DNA from: Puniceicoccus vermicola
GTDB taxonomy: Bacteria; Verrucomicrobiota; Verrucomicrobiia; Opitutales; Puniceicoccaceae
Assembly (NCBI RefSeq): GCF_014230055.1
Contig: NZ_JACHVA010000076.1
Coordinates: forward strand, 36,997-100,996
Length of the DNA: 64,000 bases
Direction: 5' to 3'
Within the stretch, counting starts at the first letter, position 1, and every line of letters begins with the position of its first letter. Below the pieces are notes generated by a model, which saw nothing but the letters and a program-made list of their open reading frames with translations, searched no databases and had not been told where the DNA came from. Shown here piece by piece: positions 44,909 through 53,987 of this stretch. The position numbers were made by a program, and so were the translations under genes.

Positions 44909-45385
44909 TCAGGAGAGTCCTAAGCTTGATCCGAGAAGAACGCCCAGGCCTGCAAGGAGACCGACTACCGCGCCGAAGATGATGTGGCCGACCAGGTGTA
45001 TGACGCCGATGATCAGGGAAACGGAGCGGAATTCAGCGAGGGGGTGCTTTTCAGCCATGGAGATCATGAGGGCGTAGGCCATCGCGAGCCCGTGAAGAAA
45101 TCCGAGGCCGACTCCGATGAAAAAGATCTGGGGCAGATCCAGGATTCCGATTGAGGAAAAAATCAGCCCATAGATGAGGCCAAACAGAAGGCCAGACCCC
45201 AAGTGAATAAGGAAGCCAAACCGCGCGGAGTTTTCCTTCTGGCCCGTGAAGAATGAGCCGAGGGCGAGGACCATATCGACTTCGTCGCCTCCTCCGAGGC
45301 GGCTTATGCCTCGCATCGAGGCGCTCATGACGAGGGCTGCGAGACCTCCAGAGAGAATTGAGATGAGAAGAAAGAAGAAAATCAT
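44909..45385 (-). CDS. Small integral membrane protein, unknown
   Basis: 158 residues, four to five predicted membrane helices (MIFFFLLISILSGGLAALVMS; FLIHLGSGLLFGLIYGLIFSSIG; IFFIGVGLGFLHGLAMAYALMIS; IIGVIHLVGHIIFGAVVGLLAGLGVLLG). Several helices carry a His (LIHLGSGL, FLHGLAM, HLVGH), which might bind metal or haem. No family recognised. Single gene; the ATG at 45385 starts the first helix. Confidence 0.7.
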   Translation of the reverse strand: MIFFFLLISILSGGLAALVMSASMRGISRLGGGDEVDMVLALGSFFTGQKENSARFGFLIHLGSGLLFGLIYGLIFSSIGILDLPQIFFIGVGLGFLHGLAMAYALMISMAEKHPLAEFRSVSLIIGVIHLVGHIIFGAVVGLLAGLGVLLGSSLGLS

Positions 45386-45575
45386 AATGGGGTCTGTTTG
45401 AGAGAATAAGCCGAACTTTAGCTTCGCTTCAAGATTCTATCTCAGGAGCAGGATGGTGGAGTCGAAACTACCGGTGCGGGAAGTATTGGAACGAAACGAT
45501 CTTATTATCCTCGGCGTTCCGGGAGCGCAGCGCTTCAGGCTGCGGGCGTAAACGAAAGAACGCATTGAGAGCGCG

Positions 45576-46082
45576 GGCTGAAGCACTGGAATGACACTAG
45601 TTTAAGCGGTTTTACAAAGCTTGGTTGCAAATAATAGGACTCGGCTTGAACCCCTCCACCCCCGACGATGTCGGGGGTCCCCCTCCCCTGCAAGCAGGGG
45701 AGGAGTCGAAATCAATCCATATAACTCCCCTCCTATTCGTAGCATATCCTTACAAACAAATTCCTAGACTAACGTTCTTCTGTAAAATCTCCGAGGTGCT
45801 CTGGAAGAGTGCGGCTAAAATGGAGCGCGGAATTCATTCCGCCCCGTCAGATTGGTTGCGCATGAAAAGTTTTCCTCAGAATCTAAGGCGAAAGGCCTGA
45901 GTGGTATGCGGGGCGGAATGAATTCCGCGCTCCGATGTTCTTGCGTTTTCGAGACCGTCCAGAGCCATAGGCTTGTGTGTAAGGATATGCTATTCGTAGG
46001 AGGGGGGGGCGGCGACAGCTGGTGGGGAGGTTACGCAGTTCGGGTTAGTCCTTAATCTAGTGTCATTCGGCTGAAGCTCCGC
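45576..46082. mobile_element. Non-coding insertion element A (MITE-like) with about 13-bp target duplication
   Basis: Element body 45589-46069 with terminal inverted repeats GAATGACACTAGTTTAAG and CTTAATCTAGTGTCATTC. It is flanked by GGCTGAAGCACTG (left) and GGCTGAAGCTCCG (right), an imperfect 13-bp direct repeat. Inside are GC-rich hairpins (CCCCCGAC..GTCGGGGG and CCCCTGCAAGCAGGGG). Removing the inner 247-bp element and one 10-bp duplication leaves 224 bp, the length of element B at 51764-51988. It has no coding capacity, so a transposase elsewhere would be needed. The long target duplication resembles those of IS4-like transposases. Confidence 0.85.
45733..45999. mobile_element. 247-bp inner insertion element with perfect 10-bp target duplication
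   Basis: Body 45743-45989. Ends are inverted repeats starting CATATCCTTACA (left) and, on the other strand, CATATCCTTACA (right). Both flanks read CTATTCGTAG (45733-45742 and 45990-45999). It sits in the hairpin loop of element A. Its centre holds a perfect 25-bp inverted repeat (45822-45846 with 45909-45933), which contains GGAATTCATTCC-type sequence and is separated by 62 bases. It has no gene. Confidence 0.85.
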
Positions 46083-46219
46083 GCTCCCCCAAAACCTCTC
46101 CGTGGTTTTTCACAAAATGCCTGCACCCGAGAATTGGAGTCAATCTCGGGTCGAAAACGGACCTCGGAACAGAAGAAGTTGATTCCTTTCGGAAAACGAA
46201 CCTATTATTTGGGCCTATT

Positions 46220-46885
46220 GTGAAAGAAGCCGGTCCAGAATCAGTTAAGCCCCGTGTCGCCGTGATCGATTACGGCATGGGAAACCTTCGAAGCGTTGCC
46301 AATGCTTTTGAAAAAGTAGGGGGCGATGTCTCGATTGTGGACCGTCCGGCAGGCGACGACTGGGAGGCGGTCGTTCTCCCCGGTGTCGGAGCTCTTGGAG
46401 ATTGCGTGAGCAGTTTGCGGCAGGCGGGTTTCGACCGCTGGATCGCGGATTGGATCGCGGCCGACCGCCCGTTTATGGGGATTTGCCTCGGATTGCAGGC
46501 GCTTTTTGACCATTCGGAAGAGGGAGATGTCGAGGGGCTGGGGATTTTCGCCGGCAAAGTCATGCGCTTCCAGATCGACCGATCCCTTAAAGTGCCGCAC
46601 ATGGGGTGGAATTCGGTTTCGTTTCAGCAGGGGGCTGATGATCCGTATCGGGAGAAACTTCAGGATGGCGATCAGTTCTATTTTGACCACACCTACCATG
46701 TCGTTCCGGACGATTCGGGCCTCGCTTGGTGCTCGACGGACTACGGAGGTTCGTTTGTCAGTGCGATTCGGCACGGAAATTGCCTCGCTACCCAGTTCCA
46801 TCCTGAGAAAAGTCAGGCTAAAGGATTGCAAATATACATGAATTTCTTGAACCATGCCGCTTGCGGAACTCGATCCGCTGAATAA
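46220..46885 (+). CDS. hisH: Imidazole glycerol phosphate synthase, glutamine amidotransferase subunit
   Basis: 221 residues. HisH releases ammonia from glutamine and channels it to HisF for imidazole ring formation in histidine synthesis. [23 protein letters not shown] opens the class I amidotransferase fold, with PGVGALGDC following. The nucleophile is Cys89 in [16 protein letters not shown]. The His-Glu pair is in TQFHPEKSQ. It starts at GTG 46220, giving a normal family N-terminus plus about ten residues. hisF is not adjacent; the gene lies 27 bases before citrate synthase, an unusual pairing that may form a short operon. Confidence 0.95.
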   Translation: MKEAGPESVKPRVAVIDYGMGNLRSVANAFEKVGGDVSIVDRPAGDDWEAVVLPGVGALGDCVSSLRQAGFDRWIADWIAADRPFMGICLGLQALFDHSEEGDVEGLGIFAGKVMRFQIDRSLKVPHMGWNSVSFQQGADDPYREKLQDGDQFYFDHTYHVVPDDSGLAWCSTDYGGSFVSAIRHGNCLATQFHPEKSQAKGLQIYMNFLNHAACGTRSAE

Positions 46886-46912
46886 CTCTCACTAACTGTG
46901 CCCAAATCCAAA

Positions 46913-48205
46913 ATGGAAGAAAACGTTACTCTCAAAATCGGAGACAAATCTTATGAATGCCCCGTCATCACCGGGACAGAAAATGAGAAGGCCTTCGATA
47001 TCCGCAAGATCCGCGCCGAATCCGGCTATATCTCGTATGACGAGAGCTACGGGAATACGGGATCGTGTCAGAGTGAGATTACTTTCATCAATGGGGAGAA
47101 GGGGATCCTCCGTTACCGCGGATACCCGATCGAGGACCTCGCCGAGCACTCCTCCTTCCTCGAAAGCACTTATTTGATTATTTACGGAGAGCTGCCAACT
47201 CAAAGTCAGCTCGATGCCTTCCGTAATAAGGTGCGCGACAGTGCCGAAGTTCACGTGGGGATGGAGCACCACTTTGATGGATTTCCCACTGGTTCCCATC
47301 CGATGGCCATTCTCTCGGCCATGTTAAACTCCCTCGGTTGCTACTATCCGGAGATGTCCACCAATAACCGGCAGCAGGATTTGGAGAGCTTTGACGATGC
47401 CGTGGCCGTCCTCCTTTCCAAGGTTCGCACCTTGGCCGCGATGTCCTACCGGATGCAGGTCGGGAAACACTTCATCTACCCGAAGCACAAGTTGCGGTAT
47501 TCTGAGAACTTCCTGCACATGATGTTCTCCGATCCGTATCAAGACTACGACGATTCTTCGGGTCTTGCCCATGCTCTGGACCTTTTCTTCCTCCTTCACG
47601 CTGATCACGAGCAAAACTGCAGCACCTCGACCGTGCGGATGGTTGCTAGTGGTGGTGCGAACCTTTTCGCTTCGGTTTCGGCGGGAGTCTGTGCTCTGTG
47701 GGGGCCGTTGCACGGTGGCGCCAATCAGGCCGTCATCCGGATGCTTCAGGAAATTCACGACTCGGGAGACGATGGACGCCGCTTCATCGAGTCAGCCAAG
47801 TCCGGCGACGCCAAGCTCATGGGCTTCGGTCACCGGGTTTATAAGAATTATGATCCCCGCGCCCGGATTCTTGGGAAAGCAGCGGAGAAAGTTCTTTCGG
47901 CCATTGGTTACGAAGACGATCCGCTCCTCAATATTGCCCGCAATCTTGAGCAGGCTGCGCTGGAGGACGATTATTTTGTTGAGCGCAAGCTCTACCCGAA
48001 CGTCGACTTCTACAGCGGTTTGATTCTCAAGGCCGCAGGCATTCCGCCGGAATTCTTTACGGTTATGTTTGCCATCGGCCGTATGCCAGGATGGCTCGCC
48101 AATTGGCACGAAGTGGCTTCAGACGAGAAAGCCCGTATCCACCGTCCCCGTCAGGTCTACCAAGGCCCGGGAGTTCGCGACTACGTTCCGATCGAAAACC
48201 GATAG
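46913..48205 (+). CDS. gltA: Citrate synthase (type II)
   Basis: 430 residues, typical of hexameric type II enzymes. It condenses acetyl-CoA with oxaloacetate at the entry to the TCA cycle. The N-terminal beta-domain aligns with other type II enzymes ([23 protein letters not shown]). Catalytic residues are visible: His in [13 protein letters not shown], His in [15 protein letters not shown] and Asp in the [12 protein letters not shown] segment. [17 protein letters not shown] is also present. ATG 46913 is used because the aligned region starts there; a GTG at 46898 would add five residues. It follows hisH closely and may share its promoter. Confidence 0.95.
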   Translation: MEENVTLKIGDKSYECPVITGTENEKAFDIRKIRAESGYISYDESYGNTGSCQSEITFINGEKGILRYRGYPIEDLAEHSSFLESTYLIIYGELPTQSQLDAFRNKVRDSAEVHVGMEHHFDGFPTGSHPMAILSAMLNSLGCYYPEMSTNNRQQDLESFDDAVAVLLSKVRTLAAMSYRMQVGKHFIYPKHKLRYSENFLHMMFSDPYQDYDDSSGLAHALDLFFLLHADHEQNCSTSTVRMVASGGANLFASVSAGVCALWGPLHGGANQAVIRMLQEIHDSGDDGRRFIESAKSGDAKLMGFGHRVYKNYDPRARILGKAAEKVLSAIGYEDDPLLNIARNLEQAALEDDYFVERKLYPNVDFYSGLILKAAGIPPEFFTVMFAIGRMPGWLANWHEVASDEKARIHRPRQVYQGPGVRDYVPIENR

Positions 48206-48589
48206 AAGGACTAAAGTTCCCTCCGCTTCTAGGAAGGCGATGGCCTTTCTGGGAGAGTTCGGATGAATGTCGAGGACCCTGAAGCCTTTTTCGGGAGACG
48301 AATGGTCGCGGGTGTAGCTTCAAGAGTGGGGGGATTTTTGGAACGAAACGATCCCAGTTTCTTTGGGCTTCCGGGAACGCAGCGCTTTCGCCTGCGTGCG
48401 TGAGCAATTGAAGGTGCCGAAAACGGGTCCTGAAGCACCGTACTCGTCTAAACCTCTGAGTGGTTTTCTCGCACGATGGCTGCAATTGCCCAGTGAACTC
48501 CCCGGGCTTCTGTTTGCACTCGATGATCGCTGGGAGTGAATTGAACATTTTCTTTTTTCGGGCGAGATGCACACTGGAGGTCGCTCAAT
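48206..48589. other. Intergenic region with dispersed repeat
   Basis: 380 bases between gltA and the helicase-associated repeat gene. It is largely taken up by the intact copy of the dispersed repeat (48338-48485). No gene is seen. Confidence 0.6.
48338..48485. repeat. Dispersed repeat, uninterrupted (empty-site) copy
   Basis: Homologous to 45486-45588 joined to 46070-46126. The position matching the insertion is CCTGAAGCACCGT (48429-48441), present once here and twice around element A. It therefore shows the pre-insertion state of that repeat family. Confidence 0.8.
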
Positions 48590-50581
48590 ATGGCAAAACG
48601 AAAATCTAAAAAGCGGAAAGGGCATTTAGCCCGTCCTCCGAAGCGTAAGAAGAAAGACGTATTCCAGCCCCGGCCGGTGACACTTACCCCTGAGGACGAG
48701 GCATTTCTGGAGGGGGAGATGCCCTCATCCCCTCCGAAGACCAAGCCGGCTAGGAATGCGAAGAAGGAAAGGATTCACCCCTCTCTGGATGCGGTCGCCC
48801 GGTTCCCGCAATTCAATGTCTATTGTCGCAAAGTCAGGGAAACCGTTTCTGACGAGCTCACTACTTTCGCGGTCGAGGACGTGCCGACCGCCAAGCATCG
48901 TGCTTGGCTGCGCCGGTATCTGAAGATGGAAGCGAAGGGAGAACTCGATCAGTGGAGAAAGGAACTCCTCGACCGCATTGGGTTCAACTGGAGCGACGGA
49001 CTAAAGCGAATTAGCCTAAACGAGAAGCCGGACGAAAAAGAGATAGCGGCTTGGGAAGAGGAATTCGAGCGCTTGCGCGTGAAAATTCACGGCGCGCCGA
49101 TGCCGCTGGCCGCTCTGATGCGGGTCGAGGAAGATTTGTTCCAATGGACCGTGGACCAACTGGCGTTGTCTCGACCCTATTGGAAAAAAACTTTGATCGA
49201 TACGAAGTTCAAAGAACTGTTTTCGGGCCTAGCGTCCTCGATGAGTCCGTTGGCTTTGAAGCGTTGGCGGAGTTCATGGATCAATTTTCAGGATGTCTAC
49301 CCAGATGGGTCGGGCCTTGAGAAAAAGGAAGACATTGAGGATTCACGGAAGGGGCAGGCTGACCGCTGGGCGGATCGACAGCGTACGCTGAAGAAAAGTG
49401 GCAAACTGGCGGATTGGCAGAAGTCCTTGCTCGATGAAATTGGTTTCCATTGGGGGCAAGTGGATGCCGTCGTTCGGATGCATGCCCGCTGGTACGCAAA
49501 TCTTGATCGCCTTCTGGAGTTGGAGTCCATTCACGGAAAGCCAATCTCGAATAAGCTCGCGAAATCGGAGGGCCTGAATTCTTGGATTTCCCGGATGCGG
49601 AAGCATTATTCGGATGGCGAGTTGCCGCCGGAAATTATCGAAAACTTCGAGGCGAAGGGATTCGAATTTGACGGTGAAACGGCTCTTCGCAACCGGATGG
49701 ATCGGGACTGGGAGAAACACTACAAGAGGCTCCAAGGATTCCGGGAAGAGTTCGGACACGTGAGAGTTCCGGCCTCTTTTGTGGAGGACCCGGATCTCGG
49801 TGTTTGGCTGACTCACCAGCGCGAGAGGATGAGGAATGGCAAAATCCAACCGGAGAAACGGAAAGCGCTGGAGGATTTAGGAGTCGCCTCAGCCCCACGC
49901 GGCCGGGCGTCGGTCCAAATTTCGCCGTGGCGAAAAATGCTGCGTCGTCTTCAGAAAATTGCCTCATCTCGTCCGGACGGAAAATTACCGCCGGATCTGG
50001 AGCTGGATCCGAAGATTCGGACCTGGATGAAACGGCAGAGGAATTATTTCCGGGAAGGTGAGCTGGATTCGTGGCAGATCTATTCTCTGCGAGAAATCGG
50101 ATTCGACCCCGGTTTTGTGCCGGAAATTCCACCTCACGTTCAAGAAAACCAGCGTCGCTGGGAGGCGAATCTCGAGAAGTTACGATCATTCATTGCGGAG
50201 TATGGCCACGCCAGTGTTCCCAAGAGAGAACCATTCATGAAACTCTATGTCTTCATCGAGCGTACCCGGAAACGTTGGCGCCGTGGCGAGTTCGATGAAG
50301 AGCATGTGGAGCAACTGCGTAAAGCCGGCTTTGTGTTTGATCCATCCAGAGTGCCGACATCTTCCTGGATGGATATGTACGCCAAGCTTCGTGCCTACTA
50401 CGACGAGAAAGGAGACTCCGCCGTCCCCCGGAAGTATCCGGCTGACCAAGGGTTGGCCGAATATGTTGCCCAACAGAAACAACGCGGACGCACCGGCTTA
50501 CTGACTATCGAACACATTCGCTTGCTCGATGAGCTTGATTTTCCATGGTCGCGCGGGCGCCCAACCCCGCGGGACGCATAG
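48590..50581 (+). CDS. Protein of tandem helicase-associated (HA) repeats, no helicase
   Basis: 663 residues, very basic. Residues 1-60 are a Lys/Arg/Pro-rich tail. The rest is at least six helicase-associated (PF03457-type) three-helix repeats with the pattern W...L..f....G...VP......dp.L..Wl..QR..yr.GeL...r...L..iGF. Clear examples are WEKHYKRLQGFREEFGHVRVP...DLGVWLTHQRERMRNGKIQPEKRKALEDLG and WEANLEKLRSFIAEYGHASVP. These domains usually sit at the C-terminus of large helicases and bind DNA. Here they form a whole protein, so it may be a DNA- or nucleoid-associated factor. GGAGG precedes the ATG. Function unknown. Confidence 0.8.
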   Translation: MAKRKSKKRKGHLARPPKRKKKDVFQPRPVTLTPEDEAFLEGEMPSSPPKTKPARNAKKERIHPSLDAVARFPQFNVYCRKVRETVSDELTTFAVEDVPTAKHRAWLRRYLKMEAKGELDQWRKELLDRIGFNWSDGLKRISLNEKPDEKEIAAWEEEFERLRVKIHGAPMPLAALMRVEEDLFQWTVDQLALSRPYWKKTLIDTKFKELFSGLASSMSPLALKRWRSSWINFQDVYPDGSGLEKKEDIEDSRKGQADRWADRQRTLKKSGKLADWQKSLLDEIGFHWGQVDAVVRMHARWYANLDRLLELESIHGKPISNKLAKSEGLNSWISRMRKHYSDGELPPEIIENFEAKGFEFDGETALRNRMDRDWEKHYKRLQGFREEFGHVRVPASFVEDPDLGVWLTHQRERMRNGKIQPEKRKALEDLGVASAPRGRASVQISPWRKMLRRLQKIASSRPDGKLPPDLELDPKIRTWMKRQRNYFREGELDSWQIYSLREIGFDPGFVPEIPPHVQENQRRWEANLEKLRSFIAEYGHASVPKREPFMKLYVFIERTRKRWRRGEFDEEHVEQLRKAGFVFDPSRVPTSSWMDMYAKLRAYYDEKGDSAVPRKYPADQGLAEYVAQQKQRGRTGLLTIEHIRLLDELDFPWSRGRPTPRDA

Positions 50582-50683
50582 TTCTGGCCCATCCGACGAT
50601 TTCCGAACCCCGATCTCCTTGAGGCGGAGAATTGGACTGGGCTTGTGTCCTTCGAGGATTCGGCCGCGTCCAGTTACGGTGGT

Positions 50684-51520
50684 TTAGCGCTGGCGAAAGG
50701 CTTGGCTCATTGCGGCGGTATCGACTTCGTCAGGCAGAGCGCGTCCGGTGGCGTAGGAATAGAGATAGGCCTTGAAGATATAGTCGGCGGTGCTCGCAAT
50801 GACCGAGACGAGAATGAGGAGGGGAACGCAGATCCCGATGGCGACGAGCGGCTGATTCAAGTAGAGGAGGAGGCCTCCAACGAGGAGAATGGGAAGCATG
50901 AGGAGGAATGAGATCCCGCCCAGGGAGAAATTTCCAATCAGGGCCGTGCCCCAAGTGTTTTTGAGGATGCCTCCAGAGCGCTTGATGGCAGCGATGGGAC
51001 CGAGCCCCTCGGCGACAAGAATTGGCACGACAAAGAAGGAGAGGGCAGTCCAGGCCGTGCCGATAATCGAGGAAATGATCGCCCCGATTTTGTTATTCTT
51101 CTCCAAGGCGCGAAGAATCATCCCCACCACCGCCGAGACCACGGCCCAACCGAAGATGGAGTGAATACGCTTGGTGGCGAAGGAAAGCCCAAAGCTGAGT
51201 TTACCGGGCCCGCCTTCCATAATGTTCATCACCGAAGCAACGAGAGCGGTATTGAAAAAGGTAATGACAAAGTAATTGCAGAAGTAGAAGAGGAACATCG
51301 TCACATACATGAGAACTTCCTGCGATTCGCTCTGCGGCTGCGAATCATTCATCCAGACCTCGATCTGACCCGTCTGCCAGAGAGGCAGTGCAAAACTTGC
51401 GATGACCAAGATCGCCGCAAGGGTGGAAATGATCGGGAAAAGAATAAGATGTTTATTCTCGAGAAGAGTCTGGTAGCTCAGCTTCGCAAACTCCCAACTG
51501 CGGGACCAGGATTCAAACAT
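50684..51520 (-). CDS. DUF6159-type integral membrane protein
   Basis: 278 residues. It begins with an amphipathic segment (MFESWSRSWEFAKLSYQTLLENKHLILFPIISTLAAILVIASFALPLW) typical of DUF6159. Helix pairs follow at YVTMFLFYFCNYFVITFFNTALVASVMNIMEGG and later at FGWAVVSAVVGMILRAL, FFVVPILVAEGLGPIAAIKRSGGILKNTWGTALIG, LLMLPILLVGGLLLYL and PLLILVSVIASTADYIFKAYLYSYATGRALP. About six membrane helices in total. Function unknown; some relatives lie near membrane-trafficking or stress genes. Single gene. Confidence 0.8.
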   Translation of the reverse strand: MFESWSRSWEFAKLSYQTLLENKHLILFPIISTLAAILVIASFALPLWQTGQIEVWMNDSQPQSESQEVLMYVTMFLFYFCNYFVITFFNTALVASVMNIMEGGPGKLSFGLSFATKRIHSIFGWAVVSAVVGMILRALEKNNKIGAIISSIIGTAWTALSFFVVPILVAEGLGPIAAIKRSGGILKNTWGTALIGNFSLGGISFLLMLPILLVGGLLLYLNQPLVAIGICVPLLILVSVIASTADYIFKAYLYSYATGRALPDEVDTAAMSQAFRQR

Positions 51521-51752
51521 GAGTTAGTCCTAACTACGGAGCGAAGCCGTGGCAAGAACTCCTTCGTGGTATGGCGGAGTGATGAGGAGGCAGTCGGAAA
51601 ACTACCTCTTCCGATTCACAGAAGTTCACTCTCGTTCGTCGAATGTTCTGAAACGACTGATGAACGCGGATCGTTTCCTTCGCTGAATGCGGATATGGCC
51701 GAACTTTCAGTGAAGTCGATTGGCGTTGTCTCAGCGACTGATGGGATCCGTT

Positions 51753-52000
51753 GCGTATGAGGGGAATGGCACTAGTTTAAGGGTTTTAGCAGGGAAATTT
51801 TGATATTAGGGACTTTTGAAGAGGAACCCCTCCATCCCGCGTCCGCGGGATCCCCCTCCCCTGCAGCAGGGGAGGAATCTTTCTGTAATTTTCTGACTCC
51901 CCTCCTACGAGTAGGAGAGGGGGACCCCCGACTATGTCGGGGGTGGGGTGGTTCCCATTCCACAGAACCTCTTAAACTATTGCCATTCGCGTATGAGGGG
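51753..52000. mobile_element. Non-coding insertion element B (MITE-like) with 11-12-bp target duplication
   Basis: Body 51764-51988. The terminal inverted repeats are GAATGGCACTAGTTTAAG and CTTAAACTATTGCCATTC (17 of 18 positions pair). The flanks carry the same word, GCGTATGAGGGG, at 51753-51764 and 51989-52000. The interior holds the same hairpins as element A (CCCGCGTCCGCGGG-, CCCCTGCAGCAGGGG, CTCCTACGAGTAGGAG and CCCCCGAC..GTCGGGGG). No coding capacity. It lies between the DUF6159 gene and the HAD hydrolase, its right duplication just 3 bases from the HAD stop codon. Confidence 0.9.
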
Positions 52001-52002
52001 CA

Positions 52003-52710
52003 TCAGTGTTGATCAGCGTCTGTATTGCGGGCTGCCTGGTTCAGTGTTTCTTCATTAAGTTCCCGAAGGGAACTGATCGCGAATGTTGATTCGGGGTGCT
52101 TCTTTTGGGGTCGGTTGATCAGGATTCCGTTCATCCCCGCGGATGTACATCCTATGATGTCCGTCTCGTAATGATCCCCGATGTAGAGGCATCTCTCAGG
52201 CTTTGCGCCCATCTGTTTACAGGCCTCGATGAAGATCTCTTTGTTGGGCTTGGGAAATCCACAATCTCCGGAAATGACGATTACCTCAAATCGTTCGAAG
52301 ATTCCAGTATTCTGGAGTTTCCTTCTTTGCTGCTGAGAATCTCCATTGGAAATGATCCCCAAACGTGAGTCACGGAAGCGGTCGAGGCAGGGACAGACAT
52401 CGGGGAATAAGCTCCAGCTCGCTTCGAACGCTTCCCGGTAGATTTCGAAATAGGAATCGATGGTCGTGTCGTTCTCATTCTGACCGGGGAAAAAGTGACG
52501 GATTCTCTCTCTCCTTTGCTCAGGGAAGCTGATTTCTCCGTTCAGATATTTTTGGATACTACGATTCTTGGAGGTTTCCCATTCACGGTGAAAAGCGGGA
52601 AGGGTGTATTGTTTCGCCAGTTTAAGTTCGTCCCAAAAGTGGGTCGCTGCGATCTTTTCGGAACGACTTTGGTCGACCAAGGTTTCGTCGATGTCGAAGA
52701 AAAGGATCAT
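52003..52710 (-). CDS. HAD-superfamily hydrolase
   Basis: 235 residues. HAD motif I is FDIDETL at the N-terminus, with nucleophile and acid Asp residues. Motif II is IISNGD, motif III the Lys in FPKPNKEIF and motif IV GDHYETDIIG. A helical cap (about 15-95) places it in subclass IA, usual for small-molecule phosphatases such as phosphoglycolate- or nucleotide-type enzymes. Substrate unknown. The ATG at 52710 is used; a GTG three codons upstream is possible. It precedes the argD end by about 80 bases on the same strand, so it could be read through from the arg operon. Confidence 0.88.
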   Translation of the reverse strand: MILFFDIDETLVDQSRSEKIAATHFWDELKLAKQYTLPAFHREWETSKNRSIQKYLNGEISFPEQRRERIRHFFPGQNENDTTIDSYFEIYREAFEASWSLFPDVCPCLDRFRDSRLGIISNGDSQQQRRKLQNTGIFERFEVIVISGDCGFPKPNKEIFIEACKQMGAKPERCLYIGDHYETDIIGCTSAGMNGILINRPQKKHPESTFAISSLRELNEETLNQAARNTDADQH

Positions 52711-52793
52711 TGCGGTCACTCATCGAGCAAGGCTCGACGCGACGGTGGACTTATTCTCGGAGGGGTGCGACCGTTTACTGTCCGGCACGGAAC

Positions 52794-53987
52794 TCAGTCT
52801 GATAGAACCTGCTCGAGGATTTGGGTGGCCTTTTGGAGTTCGGCTTCTGTAGCGATGAGCGGCGGAATGAGGCGAACGGTGTTGTTCCCGGCCGGGGCGG
52901 TGAGGAGACCCGCTTCACGAAGTTTGGCGACGACGGGAAGAGGGGGCTCGGTCAGGCCGACTCCGACGAGGTAGCCGAGTCCGCGCACTTGCTTGATCTT
53001 ATGGGGAAGTTTGGCGGCGAGATTACGCAGTTCCTGATGCCAGGCTTCACTTTGGCGGGTGATTCGCTCGAGGAGGTTCTCCTTCTCGATAACGTCGAGG
53101 ACGGCCAAGGCAGCCGAGCAGGCGAGGGGAGTTCCGCCGAAAGTGGTCCCATGGGAACCGGGAGTGAAGAGATCGGCGTAGGCCTCGGCGACCCAGATCG
53201 CACCGATCGGGAATCCGCCCGCGAGGCCCTTGGCCATACCGATGGCGTCGGGCTCGATGCCCGCATACTCGTAGGCATAGAATTTGCCGGAGCGACCCAC
53301 GCCGCATTGGACCTCATCGATGAGAAGGAGTACGTTGCGCTCGGTGCAGAGGGCCCGTAGATCCCGAAGGAATTCCGGTTTTGCCGGGTTGATGCCGCTC
53401 TCGCCCTGGATGGTTTCGAGCAGGACAGCGCAGACTTCGTCGTCGATTTGCTCTGCGAAGGAGTCGATGTCGTTCAGCTTCGCGTGCCGGAAACCGGGAA
53501 GCATGGGGCGGAAGCCGTTCTGGATTTTCTCTTGTGGGGTGGCGGCCATGCCGCCGAAGGTGCGTCCGTGAAAAGCGTTTTCAGCGGTGATGACGGTGTA
53601 GCGCTTGCCTTCCTCGCCCGCGAGAGCGCGGCCGTGGAGCCGTGCCAGCTTGATGAGAGCCTCATTGGCTTCGGTGCCGCTGTTGCAGAAGAGAAATCGT
53701 CCCTTGGGTGTATAGCGGCTGAGCCTTTCTGCGAGCTCACCTTGCTTGGGAGTCGCGAAGAGGTTGCTACAGTGAATGAGGGTCCCGGCCTGTTTGCTGA
53801 CGGACTCGACCCAGTCGGGATGCGAGTGGCCGAGAGCGTTGACGGCGATGCCGGAGGTGAAGTCGAGATACTCGCGTCCCTGGTCATCCTGGACCGAGGC
53901 TCCCTTGCCAGAGACGAGGGAGATGGCGGGAGCGCCGTAGTTGTGGATGAGGTACGAGTCGTACTGGTTCTGAGTGTTCTCGTTCAT
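52794..53987 (-). CDS. argD: Acetylornithine aminotransferase
   Basis: 397 residues. A PLP-dependent aminotransferase converting N-acetylglutamate semialdehyde to N2-acetylornithine. Class III features are [93 protein letters not shown] (PLP lysine in AKGLAGG) and [18 protein letters not shown]. The ATG at 53987 overlaps the argB stop by 4 bases, giving translational coupling in an argC-argJ-argB-argD order. Members of this family may also serve lysine synthesis as N-succinyldiaminopimelate aminotransferase. Confidence 0.95.
   Translation of the reverse strand: MNENTQNQYDSYLIHNYGAPAISLVSGKGASVQDDQGREYLDFTSGIAVNALGHSHPDWVESVSKQAGTLIHCSNLFATPKQGELAERLSRYTPKGRFLFCNSGTEANEALIKLARLHGRALAGEEGKRYTVITAENAFHGRTFGGMAATPQEKIQNGFRPMLPGFRHAKLNDIDSFAEQIDDEVCAVLLETIQGESGINPAKPEFLRDLRALCTERNVLLLIDEVQCGVGRSGKFYAYEYAGIEPDAIGMAKGLAGGFPIGAIWVAEAYADLFTPGSHGTTFGGTPLACSAALAVLDVIEKENLLERITRQSEAWHQELRNLAAKLPHKIKQVRGLGYLVGVGLTEPPLPVVAKLREAGLLTAPAGNNTVRLIPPLIATEAELQKATQILEQVLSD

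Larger units (their letters stand above)
45486..46126. repeat. Dispersed repeat copy, interrupted by insertion elements
   Basis: 45486-45588 and 46070-46126 align with the uninterrupted sequence at 48338-48485 (TTGGAACGAAACGATC ... CCGGGA.CGCAGCGCTT ... CTGAAGC..CG ... AAACCTCT..GTGGTTTT). The gap in the alignment is exactly the element at 45589-46069. Confidence 0.85.

Noticed and set aside
45852..46055. Small frames inside the insertion elements
   Set aside because: They read through hairpins and inverted repeats and have no similarity to transposases.
51161..51760. 199-codon plus-strand frame
   Set aside because: Mostly antisense to the DUF6159 gene, whose membrane helices are clear.
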